Positions 1-13,777 of a stretch of 64,000 nucleotides of DNA are shown one piece after another (within the stretch, counting starts at the first letter, position 1; the number at the start of each line of letters is the position of its first letter). Both the position numbers and the translations under genes were made by a program. The DNA comes from Strongylocentrotus purpuratus (taxonomy: Eukaryota; Echinodermata; Echinoidea; Camarodonta; Strongylocentrotidae): the NCBI RefSeq assembly GCF_000002235.5, contig NW_022145599.1, forward strand, positions 5,775,781-5,839,780, in the 5' to 3' direction. The notes beneath the pieces were generated by a model. That model did no database searches and was not told the origin of the DNA. It saw only the letters and a list, made by a program, of their open reading frames with translations.

Positions 1-138
1 CTTCAGTTTCTGCCTCTCCTCCTTTCTGTGTCTTAGGAACATCTCAAATTCTAATGAAATTTGATTAAACCTCATCTCATTATTCATCTCATTTTCTTTT
101 CATCAGATACATGTACATGCTGCGGTTCCTTCACAGTC

Positions 139-3100
139 ATGCCGGATATAATCTCCCGCCAGTCAGCAAGGGTAACAGTGGTATCGTTGCTTGTTTGTTG
201 CTGCATTCCCTTTGCCTTTCTTGACCTCAACTCTGGCTCTGGTGCAAGGCTCCCTCACAGGGTCAGGTTACAGAGACGCTATCCCACTGAGAAAAAGGTC
301 ATCGGCCCTAATTATATCCAACATGAGCTGCCTGCCATGCCCATTGATTTGAAGGTGAGTACAGAACAAAGTGAAAGCATGTGGTCAAACCACAATTAAC
401 AAGCACGTTGAGGGTGCTGTATACTTTTATAATTTATTGTACCAGTATAAATTCAACAACTAATGGACAATTTGTACTCAAGGATATGTGACTACATTTT
501 ATAACATATTTTCAATGACTGTAATATTTTTATTTTCATGGAGGCTTTGTTCTCTGTGGAATATGGAAATCAATCCTTACAACATTTAATAGTCATACTA
601 CAGTTTGAACCATTTTTTTTGGGATGATCAAATTTTAAATCCCCACCAAGCATGTAAAACAAAATTTGATATCCAGGAACGAAACAACAAAGAAGGAAAA
701 CAAGAAAATGTGATATGAGAACCAAACAGGACAGTGATTGGATATATTTTTCTTGAAAGGAAAAGGGTAAAAATTTTCTCCGGCAATTTAGTCTTTCTAC
801 ATGCTTGTTAGTAACATGATATTAACCACTTGTCTTTATTACCATGACACAAATTTTATGGGTCTCAATATTGTGACACGCGTTATATTCTGATTGTGCT
901 TTTTTATTTTAGGCTCGCTACGATAAGAGACGACTCCTAGGAAGGCATAGACTTCAAGCCCGCACATCCGCCATTGAGAGATTTAGACGTGATGTCCAGT
1001 CATCAGTAGATACTAAAGACTATGTCCCTCTAATGACCAGTGAAGAACATCAGCTTGACCTTCAGTGTGGATCGTGCTCTTTTGTAGCAAACTCAGGTAA
1101 GGAATCAAGGGAGTTAGGTTGCACTTTAGAGTTTTTGGCATGGATACATAATTCATTTTCTTTTTTTATCTTAACCATAATGATGGGTACTATCTTGTAC
1201 TTGTACTCCCTGTTCACCCAAGCGAACACACCTCTTTCTGTTAACAGAAAATGACCTGTGCTTGTGTAATATTGAAATGTATTCTTTCCTTTAGAATTGA
1301 GATTGTTTTCATATATTGGTTCGCTTTTCTTCTGACCACTTACCAAATTATTCAAGCTGTATGAAATAGAAAATCACAAACGTCCTTGACCTAAGCATGT
1401 GATTTGTAAGAGCTGGTCATCTATCTGACCAGATTGTTTCCTGTAGTTGTTTAATATGAAATTGGGCAACACAAAAAGGACCAACAAAAGGCCCTGGGTC
1501 CTTTATTGTACGGCAGGTCAAATCTGAATTGTCAACTCACGCTCTGATTAAACGTAAATGATCACCTATTGTTGTGAGACCTTGGGACAATGCTTTTAGA
1601 ATACCCAGCTCCACCTTACATGTACACACTGACCTGCACAACTTCCTCTCCTATCTGTTTATGTTAAACCTTTAAAGTATTATTTGTTATGAAATATTGG
1701 TAAGTTAGGTGATAGTTTTATTGGGCATAGTCACTGTATCCATCATATAAGAAAAAATGATTTAAAAATTGTATATTTTTATACATTTAGACTGAGCATT
1801 CCAATCCAATCCAGATATTTATAAAGCGCCAATATCTACAATGCAGTTGCCTAATCAAAGGCGCTGATGAGACTGGGAAAGACAAAAAAAGCAGTGACTA
1901 ATTGTAAGCAATCTGAAATAGGTATGTTTTTAGTGGAGTTCGGAAAGTGGATAACTTCATAATATTTTAATTTTCTCACTCCATTGACACTCTTCTGTAT
2001 TGTTTTTACTTTGAACATAGGCCTAATGAGACAGAGTTCATTAGGGAAGGAGATAGACCAAGCGGACTGTGTGTTCAGAATGGATGATGCACCTACCGTG
2101 GGATATGAGAGAGATGTAGGGAGAAGGACCACCGTCAGGGTTGTCTCATATTCCAGGTAAGATTCGTTGTAACGAGGACCGCGTCAGGGTCAGTCCTCTG
2201 GATCAAATTCTTCAAATTGTATTCTTATAAGCTTGCACATAGCATATATAATAGATGCTCTACTTTGATTATTTTGAATGCTGATTAAGTAAGGGTGTAT
2301 TAACCAATATGCTCTTTTAGTTATTATCCATCTAAACTTTGAAAGGAATAAATCTATATTTGTTGACTGGATTTTCTCTAGCTTAAATGTTGTACTATTA
2401 GAGAATTTAGCTAGATATGGAAATCACATAATAATAATAATAATAATCTTTTTTAAAGTCCACTCCAAACTTTATTTATCCCGGCAGCCACTGAGCAGCG
2501 CCAGATCGACGTTGTTCTAGAGCATTCTTCCCCCCCCCCCCCCTGTCTCTCTCTCTCTCTCTTCCCCTCCCCTTCCTTTCCCATCTATCTCTCTATCTCT
2601 TCTCTTTTTCACCTTCATCTATCTCTCCCTGTTCTTTATCCATTCTCTCACCCTCTCTCCACCTCTTCTCCCGTATGTCCCTTACATCCCTCCACTATTA
2701 TGTATCTTATCTAACCTTTGTGTCTTCCTTTTCCATTATTTTATCATAGCCTCTCTGATGTGGCTTTCCAAGCAGACACCCTGCTCGCCCTCAAGCCCAG
2801 CGCCACCCATCTCATCTTCCATGGGCCGGAGCATGTTTACTCTAGCAACCAATTCCAGAAATACCTGTGGCGTATCAAGGCATCCCAGCCTGATGTGGAG
2901 ATGTATCATGCTGGACGGGGTCTAGAGGACAGGGCTGACTTTGAGCTTCTCAAACATACAGGAACCTCAAGGTGAGACATGGAGTCTTGTACAAAGTTAC
3001 CAGGGCTGTTCTTTCTCTTATCTATATTCACCTGTAACTATGAAACTGAAATATAGCATCAATACTTAAAATGCCTTTATATATGTTCCAATGACTTGAA

Positions 3101-4126
3101 TATAATGATTTCCCATTAAAGGATATATTAATCTTAACCTTTACTGCAGTAACCTTTATTATAGGAGTTTCACTCTGGAAGTATATTTGAAGTTTTGTGC
3201 CTTCAGATTGTGGTGTTGTGCAAAATATAGGTTTAGAAAACATGTTATATCTATGACAGGATGTAGTAAAGTCAGGGAAAGCAGGTTTCTGGAAAAGACC
3301 CAACAAAATCATAATCACTTGTGATACATTTACATTTACAATTGTACAATTAAACAACATCTGTCATATTGTCATCTTCCTTGCATTCCTGCATCAGGCA
3401 TGCATCCAGCGCAGAGTTCTCTACCGACATGTACACTTTGATGGCTATGAAGGACACGTGTTCATCTATCACAGTCTATGGAATGCTCCCCAAGAATTTC
3501 TGCAGGTGAGATACATGACTAGCTCTAGATACATCTTGGGTTGGTAACAATACCTGGCCTGATCAGTAAGAATGATCACGAAGAATAACACACGCTTACA
3601 GATACATGATAAGGTGGTGTTAAAGCAAACATTGTTTTTGTTGCTGATGTGTGGATATCCAACATTGAGTAGTAAATAATGTTTGTTGCAGTTGATTATT
3701 TACACATGAAGTATTGATTTAACAAGGGTTTGATGTGAATGGTATTTGATCTGTACCCTACAATGCGTCAAATATCACACTGAAGTAGAAAGCACAGAGA
3801 AAGTTTGGCAATTACCTCAATATTGGTAGAAAGATCACCTGCTTACTGTAGTTTTAGAAGATGAGGAATATGTAATTTGGAAATAATGTCATTCCATCAC
3901 TCATTTATGTATAACACTACTTCTTGACTCTTCATCTTGCAGTGAAAACCCAAGAAACGATGTAGCATCTTTATACTACAAGGACCCCATGCTCACCGCC
4001 TGCTCACTATTCAGTTACCATGACAACCTAGAGGTCGGTGGTCATCCTCTCGGCGCAGAGCAAGACGTCTTCAAAGGCTGGAAGGAAAATGGAGAGATCC
4101 GATTTGTACATCCAAGCTCGGAGTGA
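139..4126 (+). CDS. ST6GALNAC: ST6GalNAc-family alpha-2,6-sialyltransferase, six exons, complete
   Basis: Exons 139-354, 913-1096, 2021-2156, 2750-2971, 3398-3505 and 3943-4126 join in one frame with GT-AG introns to give 349 residues, a normal family length. It looks like a Golgi type II membrane enzyme that transfers sialic acid from CMP-sialic acid to GalNAc-type acceptors. A short cytosolic tail is followed by a hydrophobic anchor (about residues 12-30). Sialylmotif L starts at the CGSC cysteine near residue 123 and includes GKEIDQADCVFRMDDAPT. Sialylmotif S lies near 262-285 with CSSITVYGM. The VS motif HxxxxE is His323-Glu328. The wording of motifs L and S is closest to vertebrate ST6GalNAc III/V/VI; which subtype cannot be settled by eye. 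The ATG at 139 is preceded by an acceptor-like CAG at 104-106, so a 5' untranslated exon probably lies upstream of the window. Confidence 0.93.
1799..1875 (-). repeat. SINE tail fragment in sialyltransferase intron 2
   Basis: Contains the paired short words TTTATAAAGCGCC and AAGGCGCT, a layout shared with the tail of the tRNA-derived element at 49,222-49,412. It reads as a 5'-truncated minus-strand copy. Family assignment rests only on this within-window match. Confidence 0.45.
2428..2512 (-). repeat. 5'-truncated SINE (same family as 62.1 kb)
   Basis: The reverse complement carries AACGTCGATCTGGCGCT, then GTGGCTGCCGGG, then GAGTGGACT and an (ATT)n tail. The tail half of the SINE at 62,082-62,321 has the same words in the same order. 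It sits in intron 3 of the sialyltransferase, in antisense orientation. Confidence 0.75.
2521..2700. repeat. C-run followed by CT-rich microsatellite
   Basis: A run of about 13 C, then (CT)n degrading into CT-rich sequence, within sialyltransferase intron 3 and upstream of exon 4 (2750). It is polypyrimidine on the coding strand. Confidence 0.8.
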
Positions 4127-4272
4127 TCGGTTTGAGCCAGCTTGGACCATCTCTTACCCCATGTTTGTTGTCTCATGCTAAGTGCATAGCGGCAGACTGG
4201 ATAGCAGATAGTACAAGCCAACGTTTCAACAAGCATTCAGATTGTGACTCATGTTCACAAAGCATAGTCACC

Positions 4273-4278
4273 AATAAA
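4273..4278 (+). terminator. Candidate polyadenylation signal of the sialyltransferase
   Basis: First canonical AATAAA after the stop codon, about 147 bases downstream. Position is the only support; other AATAAA sites lie further on, so a longer 3' UTR is possible. Confidence 0.4.
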
Positions 4279-4786
4279 AAATGTTGTCACGGCAACCTGA
4301 CACATGTCTCCAAAACATGGTCAGTCATACTTTGTGTTTTGTGGTTGTAAATTGGTGCAGAAAGCACACTTGCAAACCAGAACACAAGTGAGCATAAGGC
4401 TCGGCAAGGCAGGTGAGACAGTGACTCACACCCAGATAGTGTAGTCACAGAATGTCTTCTTGCCAGGGATGGCTCGTGTTTCAAAAACACAGTCTCGATT
4501 GAAAGAGTTTTGTGACAGTGGCTCGTGTTCACATAGCACAGTCATGTCCATACTTGCTTTTGTGCAGAAACGTACATGTAGTATGAATAGCCATGTGACC
4601 ACATGGAGAAAGGCTTTTAGCACTCATGAGAACGTACCATCAGTAGGATTTGTGTAGTGCTACACAGGTCAAGCTATAGATCAGAAGAATTTTATATTTT
4701 TAGACAAAAGGAATATTTTTATGGTTTTATTTCCACCAAAGATGACGTTGGTAGAGATCCGAAGACAAGAAATTGTTGACTCTCTG

Positions 4787-4842
4787 CAAGAAGGCTGTTA
4801 TTGCCATTGACAATATATAGTTCTAAGAGCCTTCTTCCAGAC
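4787..4842. repeat. Short hairpin repeat
   Basis: AAGAAGGCTGTTA near the left end pairs imperfectly with the AGAGCCTTCTT end. A related hairpin with the shared core TGCCATTGACAAT lies at 34,365-34,418, so this looks like a small dispersed foldback repeat. Confidence 0.45.
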
Positions 4843-5008
4843 AAGGAGTTAAGCAGTTAGTGCTTGTCTGGTATGTTTGATAGTGTGGGACCAAGCGTGT
4901 TCCTAGTAAAGTACAGTGTATGGTAATGTTAGGTTCAAGTGAAGATGATTGGTTCAGAGTAAAGTTCACATACCAAAGGTCAACAGTCACGTCAAGTGGA
5001 ATGCTAGA

Positions 5009-5165
5009 CCTTGTCTTATAAAGAGTTACAATTGATTAGGATTAATCGTAAGTCTTCCAGTCGATCGCAAACTTCTCAACTTCTATGTCTTTAGTACACA
5101 GTTGTGATTGATATCAAGTAAGTTGCAATTGATTTGAATCGATGGGAACTCTTTATTTAGACGGC
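5009..5165. mobile_element. Degenerate MITE, TTATAAAGAGTT family
   Basis: Starts with a TTGTCTTATAAAGAGTTACA end, contains repeated ATTGATT/AATCGAT words and ends in an inverted AACTCTTTAT. It is the same family as the better-preserved copy at 34,055-34,180 and the partial copy at 55,500-55,609. Confidence 0.55.
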
Positions 5166-8020
5166 ACTGGTCTTATCAAGATAAGATAACATCCCAAAAA
5201 GGAAACAACAAAAGAAATCAGCATTTTATACCAGTGAATTGTGGTATGGAGAGCCATACAAAATGGCTGCCCTCTGCTGGAAGTTGGTCAGTTGTGTACA
5301 TAAACAGATGTATGTACACCGCTTGAATCTCCCAAATCGTTGTACTATTTCTGCAATTATTAACAGTATCCTGAGTGTGCTTTTCCAGTAATTATAAAAA
5401 CAACTCGTGTAGATACTTGTGATTGCTTCTTCTTTTTTTCCCCCTTTTTTTTCCACCAGTGCCAATTAATGATGTGTTTACAGTGACAGTAATCATGTGT
5501 AGTCTAGATGATGTGTCCAAGTGTAGAAGGCACTTAATTCAAGAACAGCTTCATTTTGTAATCCAACTACTTTTAAAGATTTAACCATGAATATTTTTGA
5601 GAATTCTAGCTTGTAATTCTCCTTAGAACTGTGTCTATCCTGTATCCTTTTTGAAGAAGGAACAACTGCTATGCAACCTGTACAAATCATATGTTGGACA
5701 ATCATTAATTTCCAGCGTTTCATTGCTTGTATTCCCTGTATGTATCTTGAACAGAGCAAGTCTGTTGGATTCAATTCTTCCATATTGTAGGTTTATAAGT
5801 GCAACATTGAAGATGCCATTTTACTTGTAGTGTTGTAGTGGACAGACATCAAATCCTTACACGGATCTGATTGAATCCTTCCCTGTCAATTAAAATAATA
5901 TATTGAAGTATTCAATACCTTTCAGTATATTAATAGGAATACTTGCCATATTTTTGCTCAGTATTAATCCTGTGATCTCGTGGCTGGTACATAGTCACAG
6001 GTTAAGATACTTGTGGGAAGTTTTAATTGATCTAAAGAACAAGCTTTCCTCTGGTGATAAAGAAAAATACACATTTGTTTGTTGTGTAGTCATATACATG
6101 TCGTGGGAATATTGTTTTAGGTGGTACTGATTAGATAATATAAAGTGTAGTAGAAAATGTGTGGCATTTGTTCACGATGGAAGTACCCTGTGTAATATTC
6201 AACCACATTTCCATTATTGTTATCTCATTACTGTACCCTTCACACTTGCTACACATGTTGAATTCACCTGCTCCGTTATTGGTCATTATATAATTAGAGT
6301 TTTAGCTTCAACTATCGTTCTATTATGTTGTCTAGTAGCTAGCACAATATAACCTTGCACATATCTTATACTATGGCCCGGGTAGCCACTAAATTCCCAC
6401 TGCTTTCCTCTCCTCAACATCATTATATCTGTGACTTCATGTAAAGATACATAATCACTGTGTATACCAAAGAGAGCAGTTCAGAAATAATAGATTCCAC
6501 AAGGGTATTATTATAGTTGTTGCCATCAAAGCAATACAAGTTATGTGTGTATAAGACACTAAAAAAGAGGTATTAACGTATCAATGTGCTTTCGTAATCA
6601 ACGGTGTATGTTATTCAACAGAGATTTATTGCCTTAATAAATAAGAGTTTTATATTTTTATGCTACTTTGAAGTACTCATGATGTGAATGCATAGACTCA
6701 AAGCAGCTGATTAAGCCAAAGAGGTATTGCAAGTTTATGTGACAAATGTATAACCACTGTCACATTTAACATTAAAATAACCAGGGCTTATGATTAGTCA
6801 CAGTATATATCTGTGTGAATGTTGTTTGTCAAATATGTCCTATATTGATTTGTTCCAATTACTGTTAATGAATGTCTACAAATCTATAACTGTTCACCAA
6901 AATGCCTCCAATTTGTGTATTCATGAGTGTATGTAGTTCAACAATGTTCAGTTGTGTGACATTGTTTAACAAAGACCCTTTCACTGACAAGTCAGTACAG
7001 GTTTATAGTCTTTCTATTAGAATATCACACAGAGACCAATGCTCAATCTTTTAAAAATGTTCTTCAAAAAACTGTACACAATGCTCCTCCAACAAAAATA
7101 TTGTTTGAAAATGGGCGGTACATCGCTGTGCCATGAATTCATGTATGTTCATGTTTGTGCGTGGTAAATGAAAACTTACAACAAAAAGGGGGAATCGTTG
7201 ATGCATGTCTTCAATTTTGGAAATTTGCTTTTACTGAATTAGATCTATGCATGGCAGAACCTTATTTCCAAACATAATTGAGGTTGTGAAATATTAGTAC
7301 TTGGACAATGATATGATAAGTATTCCGTTTAGGTTATTTCCACAAATCGTGTGTTTGTAGGAACAGCCAGTGTTTACATGCGTGGAAACAATATGCAGTT
7401 TAATGAGGCAAATAATGAATGTATTTTGGGATAATTGTTCTGTATATGGAAGTAGGAAATACTTCTACCCCCAGGCACATGTGTATAAAGGGAGTTAGAT
7501 GAATATGTCTTCAAAAAGATTAGATGTAAGTTGTATTTTTTTCTAAGATCTGGAAGGGTTCAATGTATTTTTTTCTCTTAAGGTTTTGCCAAAACACCAC
7601 ATGTATCATTAAACATTGTGTGGGTACAATATATATATTATACATATTTTTGAGAGCATAGTTTGATTAACTTTCAGTGAGATAGATGAGAAATCATCCA
7701 GAGCTTCCGGTGTGAGAATATGTCGGTGAACTTAAATGTTTATATGATTTGTGCACAGAATAGTTACGTGTACCTTGGTATGTAGATTAAGTGTGCTGTA
7801 AAATTACCTCGTGGGCAATGGTGTATTGATATTCACTGTAAACTGAAATGTGTTGCATCATTATTATAATGGACTTCTTTTGTTACTATGTGGTTGTGTT
7901 TGTAATAAACCCTGGTCCTCTTCATCTGAGCAATTATCTCATTTAGGCTCTGCTATTTGGTACATTGTAAAATTCAAATGCTCTAATATTATATACTTAA
8001 ATATATTGAAAAATCCACGT

Positions 8021-8300
8021 ATTATCCACATACTTGTTTCTGAGACCATTTTAGATGCCTTGAAATTATGTGTTTTGATATTGTAGTAGATATCCTATGA
8101 AAATGTGGAAGATACATTGTGATCCACATATTTTGTTTCCCAGACCAATTTACAGTAGATACCTTGAAAACATATGTTTCAATATAACAGTACCAGTATA
8201 TGTATCCTAAAAATATGTGACCAAGATATGATTTTGTTATCCACATATTTTGACTCCCAGGGACACAGACCAGATTAGATACCTTGACAAGTTGAAATAT
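8021..8300. repeat. Three degenerate tandem units of about 100-117 bp
   Basis: ATCCACATA followed about 30 bases later by a TTAGATACCTTGA-like word recurs from about 8024, 8122 and 8239. The spacing is uneven, so this is an old, diverged tandem repeat. Confidence 0.65.
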
Positions 8301-8390
8301 GTTTGGTTTGTATTCATTATTCACGCACCATGTGTCAAAACCTTGTACCAATAATGTATTATGACATTACCGGTACAAACAAATGTTAAT

Positions 8391-8908
8391 ACCCTCATTA
8401 TTCCTCAGTCTTAGATTCCATACCAGTACGTTAAAGTGACCTTGTGTTTATTGACAGAGTTGCAATGCCATATGGTATATTTATCTGTTACCTTAAAATT
8501 ATTAGCTGATCAACTGCAATGGTGTCGAAATCGAGAAGATATCACACCAACTCAGGGACAATCTGTCAAGTGTTTAGTTGAAATATGTTATAAACCTTGT
8601 AGAACCATGATCACCATTTACTTTTAAAGTTGTGTAGTATTCAGTAGATAATAACCACATTATTTCTCAGTTTCAGATTCCATACATACGTTGAGTGACC
8701 TTGTGTTTGTTGACAGGGAGTTGCAATGTCATATCTGTTATCTAAAGATTATAAGCTGATTAACTGCAATGGTGTCGAAATCGAGAAGATCTCACACCAA
8801 CTCAGGGACAGTCTTTCAAATTTCAGAGTTGAAATACTGGTATTTTGTAAACCTTGTAGAACCCCCTATGTTCACCTTTACCTTTAAGTTGTGTAGTATT
8901 GAATAAGT
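8391..8908. repeat. Tandem duplication, period about 262 bp
   Basis: Two adjacent copies (8391-8652 and 8653-8908) share TTAGATTCCATAC/TTCAGATTCCATAC, GTGACCTTGTGTTT, TGCAATGGTGTCGAAATCGA and CACACCAACTCAGGGACA in order. Scattered substitutions and small indels separate them. No coding potential is evident. Confidence 0.85.
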
Positions 8909-10297
8909 AACTCAGCTTGGTTTTGTGTGTTTATACTCAGTTTTACACCCATTTTGTTTGTACTGAAATATTCATCAGGTGATGATAGCTGCGATTTTTT
9001 GCTGGAATTCTCAAGTGCATTTCCATCACAGCATTGCACAGCATCGGGTCGAGATGATCCACGCTACTCAGGGATCTTCTTGGAAATGCTCTTGATACCT
9101 TCTTCCAATTTGTGTACTCGGTCAGTTGTATGTAGCTCAATATTTGATTATTTACTCAGTGCTCAAAATACCTTTAGGCTGTTTTGTTTTAGTAGTATTA
9201 TTTGCGAGTTTGTCTGGTGCTAAAAATGTGACCTTCTCCATTAGAATCCTAAGGAAATTCATTACGTTCAAGTCTGTATGTCTGATAAGAGTTACTCAAG
9301 GAAACATTGAATGGTTCTTTCAGACAGTGTTCTGTACATAAAGGTTTCCTTTCATCCTGCTCCCTATTAGAGTATTATTGCTCAAAGGAAACAAAAGAAA
9401 GGGCGGTCTTTATATACAGGTCATTGCTCAAGCATGTTTGATTCTTTGTTTAAAGGGTACATTCATTTTGCCAAATGTGTAATATATAACTCTCCTTGTG
9501 TGTGGATTTATTCAAGGGGCCTGTACTTCTATGTACTGCATCCTTTCTGAAACATTGTAGGAATGGGGCAATGAGAAAACCAGTGTGTTTATAGTAGCTG
9601 AATCTTTGGTTAGAACATTCCTTTAGTAGAGTTTAGACAAAGAGGCTTACAATGTAGGCTTTATTATTGTATGTTTCATGTGCATTATTAATATGTAAAG
9701 AATTTTTTTTTAGAAACGTCAGATAAATATTGCACAGTGTAACAGATGAATGAATCTTAAATTGTATTTCATTGCAAAAAATAACACAAATGTACCTCTT
9801 TCGAATCGTCTATTTTTCTTTAGCCATTCTATTAAGGTCTTTTTTGTTGTAATGGTTTTGTTCGTTTCACTAAGGAATTTACTTTATATGTAAATTGTTT
9901 ATTTATTTATTTTTCTTGTTGACATAATATAGTATTAGTAACATTAGATAGAGAAAGTCTTGTTAAATTATAGGTGCCAAAGTTGCAAAGAGGCAAATGA
10001 CATGTAGACCAAACATAGCATAGAAATAATTACTGACAACTATTGTTGTAAATAATTGCAATTAGTTATGATAACAGTACATGACCAGACTGAAGAGTGC
10101 TGTTTTGTGGGTCATTTCACACTGCAGCATTTCTTCATAAAATGGGGGTTGTACACCGCACCCATGTTGTAATATATATGTGTGTATATTTTGCTTAGAC
10201 GTAGTCACAGGAGCTGTGCTCTGTGTTATATTCATAAAAGTGAGGCTAGTGTACATACTCAGTTGTGTTTGCTAGAAAGAAAGACACTTTTACAAAG
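8909..10297. other. Gene-free AT-rich sequence
   Basis: I see no exon-like frame, RNA gene or clear repeat here on either strand. Confidence 0.4.
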
Positions 10298-10549
10298 GTG
10301 AAAATCTGGGTGGCAGGTTACCGTAGCTACAATGAGCTACCATTGTTGGCTCTCTATACTCCACCCCAGTTACCATGGATATTTTGATTTAGTTTCCTTT
10401 CTTCAATTGCACTTCATTTAAGCTGAAGCATGGTACCTAAAGTGGTAATGGGAACTTATTCTGTGATTGCAAATTGGGCAATATCAGCCATTTTTGATTT
10501 GCTGATGAAACATCTTATTTGGAATGATTAACACCACCCAGGTTTTCAC
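10298..10549. mobile_element. MITE, about 250 bp, TIR GTGAAAATCTGGGTGG
   Basis: The left end GTGAAAATCTGGGTGG is matched by CCACCCAGGTTTTCAC at the right end with one mismatch. There is no transposase frame inside. Target-site duplication is unclear. Confidence 0.65.
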
Positions 10550-11900
10550 TTTCAATGAAAAGATTTTGCTTTGTTAGTGTTTGTAATTTGTGTAAATATG
10601 ATTTGGTTGAGAAATATTCATTGGTGAAGGACGGACAGGTTGGGTGATTTTTTATCACTCGATTTACATTATTACAACATTATTATGAAAGGTTATAGTC
10701 CTGTATTTACATCAGTGTACAATACGTGTTAACACCCATAGTAATTGTACAGTGTTAAATGAAAAACTTTCATACATTTTATGCAAGCATTTTGCAAAGT
10801 TTTAAAAAGATGTGAAACAAATATAGTACCTGCCATTTTGTTGTGAAACAATTATCAGCCTGCATTCACAAATCTTTGCCATGAATAATACGCACCACTT
10901 CATTAAAATGCCATGTAGGTACTGTACATGCACTTGAAATGATCAAATACATGTGCATTCATGCCGTTTCTTAATGGTATGTACATAAGGAGAAATCAAC
11001 ATTTATTAGCCGCAACGTAACTAAATTCTCATTTCCTCCATGCCAATATACATGTATATACATCCTATGCACCATTTTCACAAACTTCCTTCCTCGTGCT
11101 CTGCCTTACCCTGAATTATACATGTTGTGATTACGGAGCATTATTGTGCTCATCTGTACTTCAAGCTTCGTGTTTTCTCACATCCCTCTCTCTCTATTTC
11201 CCCCATATGTCTGAATTATAGTTGTTCCTATTTTAATTATTTTAATTGAATATCTTCAAATTATTTCTTATGGATCTCCTGCCATGTACCTGTACCTGCA
11301 TATTGTACTTATATTGCAGTCCTTTCTCTCTCTCTCTCTCTTCTCTTATCTCTCTTCTCTTATCTCTCTTTCTCTTGTCTCTCTTTCTGTCTTTCTTTCC
11401 CCCACTCTCCACTAAATCACACCCTCCATACATGTCTTCTTTAATTTCTCCTTTTCCCCTTTGAGAAGTTTTCTGCAGACCTTCTAGTGAAGTTTTTAAA
11501 TTGTAATCAACAATAGTACCCCTCTAATTTGAAAATAGTGCAACAACTATACATTCATACATGTATTCTTTAGGTGTTGAGATATGTATGCACTTAATCT
11601 GTTGTCAAAATATGATATGGAACAAACATGTTTAGCTTATTTTGCAGCTTTGATATTCTGAGCTAATTATGCTTATCACAAGCACTGAAATCAATAAATA
11701 GTTTTGAAAGTGAAAATGTTGGTATGCTCCTTGGTTCTCATTCGTCTGGTGTGTATATATACCCGTGTACAGGGCAGCATTTCACAAAACCATTGTAAGT
11801 ACAAGTTCACAGATATCCCATATTCCCATTGATAGGTGTGTATTGAAGTATTTAACGGGATGTTATTCCCAATTGTTACTGCATACACAACAATTATTCT
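10550..11900. other. Gene-free sequence with a CT-rich microsatellite
   Basis: Apart from a CT-rich tract at about 11,320-11,460, I see no supported feature. The open frames over the tract are simple-sequence artefacts. Confidence 0.45.
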
Positions 11901-12610
11901 ATTTTTAGTTTTTTAGTTTTTTATTATTTATTCCAAAATTCTTACCACAATAAAGATAAATACAATATAAAGTCAATATTTACTGATTGGCATATAATGT
12001 TTGTTTTCAAGATTCTGCAGCATTAAATTCATATTTCTTGGAGGTGAAATGGTTTATCCTACAAAATATCCACACAAAAAATGTTAATCGTTATGCAAAC
12101 ATTGCTTACACTTACAAGGTAAAAACAGTATAAAACTAATATATAATAATAATATGGCAAATATAAGAATACTACACATTAAAAGTAGTAACAAGCAAAA
12201 AAGGGGACAATCTAATAATTCCAATTAACAGCGGAAAAACATCAAATCACTTAAAAGGCATTAAAATATCACCAAAAAGATTAGAAGAGGAGAAGAGATA
12301 TATTAGGAAATTGGTAGGGAGGGAGAGAGAGAAATAAGCTATGTCGAGAGTAGTATGGTAGGCATTGTATCACACAGGATTAAACAAATTGTCCTTGAAC
12401 ATACGTTTAAAGACATCAATAGATTAAGCATTTTGAAGAGCAAAAGGTAAACTATTCCAGATTTTACCACCAGCGTATCTAAAACAATCTTAAAGCGTTC
12501 AAGAGTAGGCTTGGGTAAAACAACATTCAATGTATTGGCAAGTCTAGTGTTAAAACCAGAAATAAAACACATAAATACATGTACATGTATGTGGACACTG
12601 CATGGAATCA
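11900..12610 (-). mobile_element. LINE 3' end relic (L2/CR1-like)
   Basis: On the minus strand, 12,350-12,570 encodes a typical C-terminal end of a non-LTR retrotransposon polymerase. NTRLANTLNVVLPKPTLERF is followed, after a frameshift near 12,485, by GGKIWNSLPFALQNA; an in-frame stop follows, then SIDVFKRMFKDNLF. The GGKIWNSLP...FK block is the conserved tail of L2/CR1-type elements. The reverse-transcriptase core is absent, so this is an ordinary 5'-truncated dead copy. The 3' region to about 11,900 is AT-rich and probably its untranslated tail. Confidence 0.75.
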
Positions 12611-13067
12611 CCCAGTATCCAGTGTTTCTATTCTATTTACCAAACTATAAAATATCTAAGAATAAAATTCTTCAAGATTGTTGGCTTGTCCAGCAAGTAA
12701 AACAATAGCTCACAACTTCTAATAGTCAATAAACTTGTGATTTAAAACAAAAATTAATAAAATTAACAAATGGTTTTGGAAGCTCAGAAGCTCAGAAATG
12801 TATACTGTATGTACATGTATAAAGAAGAATAATCAAGGTTTACTTGTAGTTTACAATAATTAAAAAAAAGATCCTTATCAATATGATAGATAGATAGATA
12901 AATTGATCTTATTAAAATCTTCGTGTCTGGCAGTTAAAAACTGAAATGAACATGAACTGCAATAAAAAAAATTTCCAAAGAACATTAACATAATAATATG
13001 AGATACCAATAGGTTACCCTGCAATGCATTGAAATCCAGTCAAAAGGAAATACCAACAAGCTTTAAC

Positions 13068-13233
13068 ACTCGCCCGCCGAGGGACACTGCACTTCAATAG
13101 TCAGAACGCGGACTGCACACATCGGCCGCTGCTAGGTTGGACAAGCTATAATGTTTGTCCAGCCCAGCAACGACTAATGCACGCAATCCGCACCCCGACC
13201 ACCTTAGACACAATGACCCTTGGCAGGCGAATG
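13068..13233. mobile_element. Imperfect palindromic element
   Basis: TCGCCCGCCGAGGG at the left is loosely complementary to CCCTTGGCAGGCGA at the right. Near the centre GGTTGGACAA pairs with TTGTCCAGCC. It is GC-rich compared with its surroundings. It looks like a MITE or foldback relic with no coding content. Confidence 0.5.
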
Positions 13234-13777
13234 GGATCATTCATCTCCAGGCACTCCACAAAGACGTGCATTTAATCGGAATACATTACGAAAAATGGTA
13301 TTTGATTATAACATAAAATATATAAATCTGTTAGTATTTTTTAAAAGACAAAATGTTAACATTTATATAGCTCATACTTATTAGGGGACAAATACATTAT
13401 ATTTAGATAAGAATAAGAATATTATAATAAGAATTACATTAGCACTGCGAAAATTTTACCCTGAAATCTTGGGTATCACCATAGCTACCAAAGTAACTTC
13501 TGTATCAATCACCAAGACATGTTTTGCTCTTTATGTAAATGCTGTTTTATGTCACAATATATTCCAAGTATGAGCTCCAAATATCACTTTTACAAAGATA
13601 ATACTATAAGTAAATATAAAAACGACTTGTTGAGTAGACGAGTTGATGCACAAGAACATGCTTGCTAAAAAATATAGGGCGAACACGGAATCCGAGTCCG
13701 ACATGAAGTTTTATGTTATTTTCATAACAGGTAGATTTCAGGTTTGAGGTCGAGGTAGACTTTATGCATTCTTTCTA

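Larger units (their letters stand above)
4279..8020. other. Long gene-free stretch downstream of the sialyltransferase
   Basis: Apart from the small repeats listed separately, I see AT-rich sequence with only short open frames and no recognisable protein family on either strand. It may be partly 3' UTR of the sialyltransferase and partly intergenic; sequence alone cannot divide the two. Confidence 0.5.
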